A DNA stretch of 20,819 bases from a virus. Shown one piece after another: positions 6,836-13,230 of the stretch. The stretch's first letter is position 1. Each line of letters starts with the position of its first letter. The notes under the pieces are model-generated. The model searched no databases and was not told where the DNA came from. It saw only the letters and a list, made by a program, of their open reading frames with translations. The stretch spans positions 1 to 20,819 of IMG/VR virus record IMGVR_UViG_3300037264_001027. The stretch is one strand, 5' to 3'. The translations under genes and the position numbers were made by a program.

Positions 6836-9800
6836 TATATCCATTTGGGTTTCACCTTCTCCTGAGGAAGTATCCAGGTCATTAGATAGTATAGTCAATC
6901 CTCTTAAATCTAACGAGACAGAAGTCCCTACTACAGAAAAATTACAGGGGCAGCTATCTAATGCCCTATCTACTCTTATACCAAAGAAAGAATATTACTC
7001 CTCTAATAAGGAAAAATTTTATAAAGGTATTCTTAATGTAGTCTCTAAGCCTAATGGACCGGTAGATGTAATAGTTCCAATCTATAATTCGATCCACATA
7101 GTAGAGAAATGTATAAAGGCAGTCTTAACTCGTACCAAATGGCCATACAAACTAATATTAGTGGATGATGCCTCAGACGAAATGACTAAGGCTATCCTTA
7201 AAGAATATGCTGATAAGTACCCTACAATTATAAGTATAATAACTAATACAAAGAATAAGGGGTTTTCCGCCTCAGTAAACCGAGGCATAAAAAGCGGAAA
7301 TGGTAAGTACATTGTCCTTCTTAACTCTGATGTTATAGTTACGCCAGATTGGCTACCTAAGATGATTTTTGCCTTAGAATCTGATTCACGGAATCAGATT
7401 GTTAATCCAGTTACTAATAATACTGCGCTGATAAATGTTCCAATGTCGCCTGGGGCGTCATATATGGACATGAACAATATTCTGCAAAATAGAGGTGAAG
7501 TTCAGTATCCAGAGATAATGCCCACCGGATTCTGTTACGGGTTCAGAAGAGATCTCCTATCCCAGGTGGGGCCCTTCGATGAGTCTTACCCTAACTTTGG
7601 GGAGGAAATGCTGGCCCTAAGTACGCGAATTATAACGGGAAATGGGTGGAAAACTCTGGGTGACATAACTGAAGGTGATCAGGTCTATGGGCCTGATGGT
7701 CGATTACATAAAGTTATGAAATTAACTTCTATTGATTACCGAAATTGTTATGAATTGGAATTTGATACTGGCGAGAAGATAATAGCAAGTGAAGGACATG
7801 GCTGGTTTATTACCCCCCAGTCGTATATTAATCATTTTAATGAAAGTTCTCAGTATCCATATTCTTGGATAGTCCATAACAAAGCAGCAGATAGATTCGA
7901 CAGTGGGGCATCGACAAAAGAAATCTCTAGGGAATTTAATATTTGTCTACGTTCAGCTCAGGAATGGAAATCCAAACATAAGCGCGGTGGTTTAAGAAAA
8001 ACGGGAATAGAGTACACACCAGGAAACTATACCACAGAAGACTTATTTAACTATGGATGCGTTTCTTCTAGAGGAACTCGGCAATCCAATAAATTCAATT
8101 TTTGGGTTCCACTAGCAAAACCACTGGAGTTCCCTATATCCGATCTGATATTAGACCCGTATGTATTGGGGGCGTGGCTTGGTGATGGGTGTAAAAATAA
8201 TGGTCAGTTTACCGGAATTGACCCTGAAATATGGGAGAATATAGAAAAGGCAGGATTTAGAGTTTCTCATTATAGCAACACAAAAGCCCATAGTATATTA
8301 GGTTTGGTGCCTTATTTGAGGAAGTTAAATCTAATAAAAAATAAACACATTCCAGAACAATATCTTTTCTCTTCTTACGAACAAAGACTTTCTCTAGTTC
8401 AGGGTTTAATGGATACAGATGGTCATTGCGCTAAATCAGGCAAATGTAGTTTTGATAATACGAACCTTAATCTAATTGAGGGGTTTGCTTGGTTACTTCG
8501 TAGTTTAGGGGTCAAGTGTAAAATTAACCCAGGGCCTCCAAAGAAAAAAGAGCACCACAAGATCATATATCGCGTAACATTTAGGGTCTCTAAGGAGACC
8601 CCCATCTTCAGACTCACACGGAAATTAAATAGGTTGCCTGAGAAATTAGGCAAAAACCAGCAATTCCATAAAATTATTTCTATTAAGCCGTGTCCTACTG
8701 TGCCTACCAGGTGTTTAAGTATAGATTCTCCAGATCACCTCTTTCTGGCTGGAGACGCCCTTATACCGACAAAAAACTCCGACCATTGGATGAAGACTAT
8801 AAGTTATATCCGAGGTACCAATATTACAGGCTATAGAGCGGTAATGGCTGATGATACCTATGTTTTCCACGAGAGAGGTACTTCCTTTTCTGCCCTTGGA
8901 GAGGAAAAACATATGGGCTTTAGACGACAAGCCGCTGACCGCTTTAATATGGTTTGGCCAAACTTCTCTAAGTGGAAGAAATCGTTCAATATAGATGGGG
9001 CTTTAGCTCACATTAGAAGCCCGATACTAGCGAGCACTCTAAATTCATACCGAAAAGTACCATACAGGATCTGCTGGGCGGTGAGAAGTCCAGCATTTTG
9101 TGGTGGCATGAAGTATATCACGGACATAGTAAATGAAATTAATGAACGGGGAGGGGACGCTAGAGTAGCTGTTGTTTTACGAGACCCCAAAGCTAAGGTG
9201 CCTGAACCATTAGGTGAACTTAGATCCGGTACAATAAATTTCCTTAGTGAGCAGGACTTCCTAAGTACATTTACGGGGAGGGTATTTAAGAATGGGGTAG
9301 TTGTAGCGGCTACGGCTGAGTTAGCCCCTCTAGTCAAGTCTCTGTGTGAGACGGAAGCACGACTACGGCCATTATTGCATGTACAGTCATATGAGCCTGA
9401 ACTATTAGTCGACAAGTCTCAGATAGATAATATGAAGCAGGCTTTCTCTTTGATACCAGACATTATTTCTAACTCTCACTGGATTACTAAGATTCTTACG
9501 GAAGATCTTGGGCTAAACGTATTTACTACTATATCTCCTGGTGTAGATAGGAAACTATTCTATCCCAGAGATAGAAGTATGGGAGATGACAGACTTACAG
9601 TTATGGTTCCTATGTCTACAACATACCCATTCAAAGGTTATGATAGAGGCATTATTCTTCTGCAGAATTTGCATAACAGAGCAATTATGGAAGGTATAGA
9701 TCTGCGATTGTTAACGTACGGCGTAGAGACTATTCCTGAGTTAGCTGGGGCTGTTGTAGCTCTAGGACCATTACCCCAGGCTAGACTGTCTAGTGTATTG

Positions 9801-11153
9801 AGTACAGAAGTTGACGTATTCATAGACCCTGCATATGTTCATTCTTATGGGATGCCTTGTATAGAGGCTCTAGCATGTGGGGTCCCTGTTATATGTTGGG
9901 ATAACAAGGGAATTAGTGAGTACGTTAAGCACGGTAAGACCGGACTTAAGTTACCTAATAGTATGCCACCAGCAGAGGTAGCTGCTTCTGTAATAAATCT
10001 TCTCAAGAACAAAGACCAGAGGGAAAGTATCAGGAAGGCTGCCATTGAGAGCTTGGTGGATCATGATCGGGAACAGTCTGTAAATGTATTTATTGAATCA
10101 ATAGAGAAACATCTACATCTTAGACGTAGTAGAAAGAGGATAGTATTTATCACTCCCCATCTAAGAAAGCATGGTGGCCCTACTACTATTCTTAGTATGG
10201 CTAATGCTCTTTCGGATAGAGGACATGATGTAGGTATAACCTCTATATACCCAGACGTAAGTAATGAAGTGATGAGCCTTACGGATCTACCAATTGACCT
10301 GAATCATACAGATATACCCCCTTGTGATGTGTTAATAGTTAATTCAGATAACCCATTAAACGGGTTCTTTATAGATTTACCACAAGCCAAGAAAAAGATA
10401 CTCTTAAAACTGTCTCATAACGAGAGGTTTAAAGAGTACGAAGAAGCTAGTCTAAATATGAAATGGGACCGTATAATTACTAGTACGGAATGGTTAGCGA
10501 ATGTATCTAATAATCCTATGCCTGGATGGAATCATCCCCCTATAGTAAACGCCCAGCGCGTTGGTTGGTTCCACTACGGACATGATAATTTCAAATGTCC
10601 CCCTGCATTGAAGACGTTCAGAGCAGGTACGACAGAAAGCCCATTCCGTATCGTGTCTCTGCTGCATAGTTATCACTTAAAGGGCACTCAAGACGCTCTC
10701 GACGGCTTAGCTGGAATTAGAGAACATTATCAGGGCAAGGTGCGAATAGAGCTTGTCGGCGAGCACGAACGGAAGCATCTTATCATACCTAATTGGGTGA
10801 AATACCATGAGTCCTTATCCAGAGTTGAAATGGCGAGTTTATTCAAACACACCGATATATGGGTAGGGGTTAGTCACACGGAGGGTTTGGGTAGGATGGC
10901 TCTTGAAGCGATGTCGTCTAGTGTGGCGTGTGTTCTAACCGATGCGCATAAAGAGTTTGTGGAACACGGAAAGAACTGCTTGTTGGTGCCTATCCACCGT
11001 CCAGATGCTATTAATGGCGCCGTAAATAAACTACTATCAGATCCTAAACTACTGCAAACCATTGCGATCAATGGGTACAAAACAGCAGAGCGGTATACGG
11101 ACTCTACAGATTGTATTGATAAATTGGAAAAGGTTATAGAGGAAATATGTTAA
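6813..11153 (+). CDS. three-domain glycosyltransferase (GT2-GT4-GT4) interrupted by an intein
   Basis: Start: ATG 6813 has GGGAGAA six bases upstream; GTG 6807 in the same frame is too close to that site. The precursor is 1446 residues. After about 80 leading residues comes a GT2 domain (VDVIVPIYNS, VDDASD, LLNSDV for metal/donor binding, PTGFCYGFRR). At NFGEE it is split by a 390-residue intein (7608-8777) and resumes SDHWMKTI...VMADDTYVFHERGTSF, which restores the standard GEE-[ST]-D motif. A first GT-B/GT4 domain follows (about 9050-10100; EALACGVPVI near 9861), then a second (about 10135-11140; HTEGLGRMALEAM near 10876). The spliced product would be 1056 residues. Three catalytic domains in one chain suggest stepwise assembly of a short glycan. 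Acceptor unknown. The next gene starts four codons before the stop. Confidence 0.88.
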   Translation: MFRKQSDNISIWVSPSPEEVSRSLDSIVNPLKSNETEVPTTEKLQGQLSNALSTLIPKKEYYSSNKEKFYKGILNVVSKPNGPVDVIVPIYNSIHIVEKCIKAVLTRTKWPYKLILVDDASDEMTKAILKEYADKYPTIISIITNTKNKGFSASVNRGIKSGNGKYIVLLNSDVIVTPDWLPKMIFALESDSRNQIVNPVTNNTALINVPMSPGASYMDMNNILQNRGEVQYPEIMPTGFCYGFRRDLLSQVGPFDESYPNFGEEMLALSTRIITGNGWKTLGDITEGDQVYGPDGRLHKVMKLTSIDYRNCYELEFDTGEKIIASEGHGWFITPQSYINHFNESSQYPYSWIVHNKAADRFDSGASTKEISREFNICLRSAQEWKSKHKRGGLRKTGIEYTPGNYTTEDLFNYGCVSSRGTRQSNKFNFWVPLAKPLEFPISDLILDPYVLGAWLGDGCKNNGQFTGIDPEIWENIEKAGFRVSHYSNTKAHSILGLVPYLRKLNLIKNKHIPEQYLFSSYEQRLSLVQGLMDTDGHCAKSGKCSFDNTNLNLIEGFAWLLRSLGVKCKINPGPPKKKEHHKIIYRVTFRVSKETPIFRLTRKLNRLPEKLGKNQQFHKIISIKPCPTVPTRCLSIDSPDHLFLAGDALIPTKNSDHWMKTISYIRGTNITGYRAVMADDTYVFHERGTSFSALGEEKHMGFRRQAADRFNMVWPNFSKWKKSFNIDGALAHIRSPILASTLNSYRKVPYRICWAVRSPAFCGGMKYITDIVNEINERGGDARVAVVLRDPKAKVPEPLGELRSGTINFLSEQDFLSTFTGRVFKNGVVVAATAELAPLVKSLCETEARLRPLLHVQSYEPELLVDKSQIDNMKQAFSLIPDIISNSHWITKILTEDLGLNVFTTISPGVDRKLFYPRDRSMGDDRLTVMVPMSTTYPFKGYDRGIILLQNLHNRAIMEGIDLRLLTYGVETIPELAGAVVALGPLPQARLSSVLSTEVDVFIDPAYVHSYGMPCIEALACGVPVICWDNKGISEYVKHGKTGLKLPNSMPPAEVAASVINLLKNKDQRESIRKAAIESLVDHDREQSVNVFIESIEKHLHLRRSRKRIVFITPHLRKHGGPTTILSMANALSDRGHDVGITSIYPDVSNEVMSLTDLPIDLNHTDIPPCDVLIVNSDNPLNGFFIDLPQAKKKILLKLSHNERFKEYEEASLNMKWDRIITSTEWLANVSNNPMPGWNHPPIVNAQRVGWFHYGHDNFKCPPALKTFRAGTTESPFRIVSLLHSYHLKGTQDALDGLAGIREHYQGKVRIELVGEHERKHLIIPNWVKYHESLSRVEMASLFKHTDIWVGVSHTEGLGRMALEAMSSSVACVLTDAHKEFVEHGKNCLLVPIHRPDAINGAVNKLLSDPKLLQTIAINGYKTAERYTDSTDCIDKLEKVIEEIC
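7608..8777 (+). mobile_element. probable class 3 intein with LAGLIDADG endonuclease, 390 aa
   Basis: Removing residues from MLALSTRI to LIPTKN joins the GT2 motif GEE to SDHW, so both borders are well set. Block A is LALSTRIITGNGW but begins with Met, not Cys/Ser. Block B is ASEGHGW (H64, W66). Block F is TRCLSIDSPDHLFLAG (C369). Block G is LIPTKN (T388, K389, N390), followed by Ser. W66-C369-T388 matches the W-C-T triplet of class 3 inteins, in which the block F Cys starts splicing and no N-terminal nucleophile is needed. The penultimate residue is Lys instead of the usual His. The endonuclease has two DOD motifs (YVLGAWLGDG at 185-194, SLVQGLMDTDG at 262-272) and an extra helix-turn-helix-like stretch near 92-125. 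Confidence 0.85.
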
Positions 11154-11893
11154 TAAGACGCGGAATAGGGTTAATTACATATAATCGAGGTAATTATCTT
11201 AGAGAGTTTATTCAGTCTGTTCAGGACACTGCTCCAAAGAATTGTCGCGTAGTGCTTGTAGATGATGGAAGTACTGATGCAACCGCAGAGGTCGCTAGAT
11301 GTTTTGATATTACCTATATACGAGGTCCTAATCTAGGTGTAAGTACCAACAAAAATCGAGCCCTTTATGCCCTACAAGAGTCGCACTTTATATCGATTAT
11401 AGAAGATGATCTTTTTCCTACCTCCAAAGGCTGGTTCGAAATATACGAACAGGCGGCTATACATTCTGGTATTCATCACTTCTGTAGGGTACAAGATAAA
11501 GAAGTCCCTGAATCTCATCCAGAGTTTACGGAGTGGATGACTAAAGAATTGAAACTAACTCCAATCTATAGTCCTACCCCCAGAGGTGACTTCACATTCA
11601 TAACTGCAGAAGTACTCCGGCAGGTAGGAGGCCTCCACCCTGACTTTATAGGCGCCGGTTACGCCCATGGAAATTGGTCACATCGAATTGCCAAAGCAGG
11701 GCTTATTGGGCACCCACTGAAATGGGTCGATGTAAAAGAAGCTAGAGATATGTTTGTCCAAAAAGGAGATACTGAAGGGGGTAGATGGAATCATTCTAAA
11801 AATAGAACAAAAGATGAATTAAGAAGAAATAGAGCTGTAGATAAGAAGTTAGAAGCCTTAAATATTGTACATGTTCCTTTGGTTATGCCATGA
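11147..11893 (+). CDS. GT2-family glycosyltransferase, 248 aa
   Basis: GT-A fold motifs: IGLITYNRGNYL (strand 1), VVLVDDGSTDAT (donor-binding DDGSTD, about residues 37-45), GPNLGVSTNKNRAL, then IIEDDL (metal-binding DxD equivalent). GDFTFITAEVLRQVGGLHPDF is the usual acceptor-side segment (F-x-x-x-GG-x-x-P-x-F). The Lys/Arg-rich tail is unusual. It adds one sugar from a nucleotide donor; substrate unknown. The ATG lies inside the end of the giant glycosyltransferase, and the stop overlaps the next start (ATGA at 11890). Confidence 0.83.
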   Translation: MLIRRGIGLITYNRGNYLREFIQSVQDTAPKNCRVVLVDDGSTDATAEVARCFDITYIRGPNLGVSTNKNRALYALQESHFISIIEDDLFPTSKGWFEIYEQAAIHSGIHHFCRVQDKEVPESHPEFTEWMTKELKLTPIYSPTPRGDFTFITAEVLRQVGGLHPDFIGAGYAHGNWSHRIAKAGLIGHPLKWVDVKEARDMFVQKGDTEGGRWNHSKNRTKDELRRNRAVDKKLEALNIVHVPLVMP

Positions 11894-12063
11894 CCAGCAT
11901 ATACGGTCAGCTACAGGGGCAGCTATGGGATCAACTAGGGAATCAGCTATACGATCAGTTACGGGTTCAGATACGGGCTTACCTAGAGTACCAGCTACGG
12001 GTTCAACTAGTGGATAAGCTATACGATCAGTTATGGCTTCCGCTAAGGGGTTTCGATGTATGA
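11890..12063 (+). CDS. QLxx tetrapeptide-repeat protein, copy 1 (57 aa)
   Basis: ATG overlaps the GT2 stop (ATGA) and the product starts MTSIYG. It then consists of twelve four-residue units (QLQG, QLWD, QLGN, QLYD, QLRV, QIRA, YLEY, QLRV, QLVD, KLYD, QLWL, PLRG) and ends FDV. The first six residues and the start context match copy 2, so the two genes look like a tandem duplication; this copy is more degenerate. No family is recognised. Leu every four residues does not fit a normal heptad coiled coil. The regular ATGA coupling at both ends suggests it is really translated. Confidence 0.6.
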   Translation: MTSIYGQLQGQLWDQLGNQLYDQLRVQIRAYLEYQLRVQLVDKLYDQLWLPLRGFDV

Positions 12064-12281
12064 CCAGCATACACAAACAACTATGGAATCAGCTACGGGC
12101 TCAGCTATGTGATCAACTAATGTATCCGCTACGGGATCAGCTAGAGGAGCAACTATGGGATCAGCTAGGGGCTCAGCTATGGGATCAGCTACGGGATCAG
12201 CTACGGGTCCAGCTAGAGGATCAGCTATGGGATCAGCTATGGGCTCAGCTAGGGGGTCAGCTAGAGGATCAGCTAGGGGAA
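11908..12281 (+). repeat. 12-bp coding minisatellite, two blocks
   Basis: Imperfect 12-base units of the form GAT-CAG-CTA-NGG/GAG run through both repeat genes (12 units at 11908-12051, 17 units at 12078-12281), separated by the shared start segment ATGACCAGCATA. The unit is a whole number of codons, so gain or loss of units keeps the frame. GATC occurs eleven times across the two genes. Confidence 0.85.
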
Positions 12282-12296
12282 GAGTTTAATAAATGA
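12060..12296 (+). CDS. QLxx tetrapeptide-repeat protein, copy 2 (78 aa)
   Basis: The start is taken at ATG 12060, not the in-frame ATG 12033, because it overlaps the stop of copy 1 as ATGA and gives the same MTSI start. After MTSIHK come 17 units of four residues, nearly all QL followed by WD, RD, ED, GA, RV or similar, then EFNK. Position 3 is W, R, G or E and position 4 is mostly D. The protein is about half Gln and Leu and has no Lys, Ser or Thr in the repeat. The function is unknown. Its position between two glycosyltransferase genes and coupling to both neighbours suggest a role with that cassette, but this is only context. Confidence 0.65.
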   Translation: MTSIHKQLWNQLRAQLCDQLMYPLRDQLEEQLWDQLGAQLWDQLRDQLRVQLEDQLWDQLWAQLGGQLEDQLGEEFNK

Positions 12297-13201
12297 ATAT
12301 TCTAATAGGCTACCGTAAAGACAAACATAACGGAGAGCCCGTACCTTGCTACGCTGATAGCTACGTGCGTGAATTTATATCGGCCGGACATACTGTTACA
12401 ACTATAGGTCAAAATCAAGACATACTCACCCCAGATAAACTCCCGCCTGGTAATGAATCTGGATATGATTTCTTCCTTGAGATAGAAAATGGGCGGGGTT
12501 CTGATGGAAAATTTTGTTGGATACAGCCAGATTATAATCTGCAAATACCTTCTGCTGCAATACTTACCGACTCCCATGGGCAACCAGATCTACACCAAAA
12601 TATAGCTAAATATTATAACCACATTTTCTATGCGGTCTATTTCCGCCGTGATTTATTCGCCGGTCACAAGTCAGCCCACTGGTTACCTAATGCTACTGAT
12701 CTTTTGTGGTTTGGATACGAGGGATTTCGTAATGTTAAGATTAAATCTGCCTTTGGATTTTTTGGGAGTAAAGGCGGACTAGATAGAGCAACCCCTATGA
12801 TTGAAATCTGTAAACGGCAGGGTTGGACTTGTGACGTTAGACAAATAAATGGGGCGTTTAAGCCTAAGTTCCCCCACACAGGGGAGGCTATGAGATCTTG
12901 TAAAATTCTATTTAATAGAGGGCAGAAATTGGACCTAAATTTGAGAATTTTTGAGAGTGGGGCTATAAATAGACCACTAGTATGTGACTTGGACCCACGT
13001 TCAGGGTTAGATCTTTTGTTTACCCCCTATAAACATTTCATATCTTATAATAGAGATTTGTCTGGTCTAGAGGAAGCTATGGAGTTTTGTGTTAAATCTC
13101 CAGAAAAAGCTATAATTATATCTGATAATATGTATGAAGAGATTCGTAGTAAGCACTTAGTTAAACATCGAGTAGCACGAATATTGGAGATAGTGTCATG
13201 A
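12293..13201 (+). CDS. CgeB-like GT-B glycosyltransferase, 302 aa
   Basis: ATG overlaps the repeat-gene stop (ATGA). The N-terminal half has a Rossmann-like pattern (MNILIGYRKD, FISAGHTVTTIG, DFFLEIENG). The C-terminal half has the hallmark of CgeB/spore-maturation-type and GT4-like enzymes: a short strand (AFGFFGSKGG), MRSCKILFNRGQKLDLNLRIFESGAINRPLVCD, then LFTPYKHFISY. LNLRIFE plus a following NRPLVCD is the family's donor-phosphate/ribose-binding helix with its Glu. Phages often carry CgeB relatives near other glycosyltransferases. The acceptor is unknown. Its stop overlaps an ATG at 13198, the orphan start of the next gene. Confidence 0.75.
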   Translation: MNILIGYRKDKHNGEPVPCYADSYVREFISAGHTVTTIGQNQDILTPDKLPPGNESGYDFFLEIENGRGSDGKFCWIQPDYNLQIPSAAILTDSHGQPDLHQNIAKYYNHIFYAVYFRRDLFAGHKSAHWLPNATDLLWFGYEGFRNVKIKSAFGFFGSKGGLDRATPMIEICKRQGWTCDVRQINGAFKPKFPHTGEAMRSCKILFNRGQKLDLNLRIFESGAINRPLVCDLDPRSGLDLLFTPYKHFISYNRDLSGLEEAMEFCVKSPEKAIIISDNMYEEIRSKHLVKHRVARILEIVS

Positions 13202-13230
13202 ATAATGATAAGGATGTATACGATGGGTAA
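13198..13230 (+). pseudogene. orphan 10-codon start of the IMPDH/GMPR gene
   Basis: ATG 13198 overlaps the CgeB stop in the ATGA arrangement used by most genes here, so it is where the next gene should begin. It encodes MNNDKDVYDG and meets TAA at 13228. Joined to FENISLVPQKN (from 13703) it gives MNNDKDVYDGFENISLVPQ, which has the spacing of a normal GMP reductase N-terminus, where a GF motif lies about ten residues from the start. It therefore looks like the original start, cut off by the HNH insertion. Confidence 0.5.
13210..13215 (+). promoter_or_regulatory. ribosome binding site for the HNH fusion gene
   Basis: AAGGAT lies seven bases before ATG 13223, making that ATG a better start than the in-frame ATGs at 13205 and 13214. 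Confidence 0.5.

Noticed and set aside
8423-8653. Opposite-strand open frame inside the intein
   Set aside because: It is the shadow of the LAGLIDADG coding frame.
9008-9415. 135-codon opposite-strand open frame
   Set aside because: It lies fully within the GT4 domain, which has clear family motifs on the + strand.
12033-12059. Earlier ATG for repeat gene copy 2
   Set aside because: ATG 12060 gives the ATGA overlap and the same MTSI start as copy 1; the extra nine residues do not match the repeat or copy 1.
11858-12076. Opposite-strand open frame through the first repeat gene
   Set aside because: It arises from the 12-base repeat read on the other strand and has no start context or coding neighbours.
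11908-12281. CRISPR-like array
   Set aside because: The units are 12-base in-frame coding repeats without spacers.
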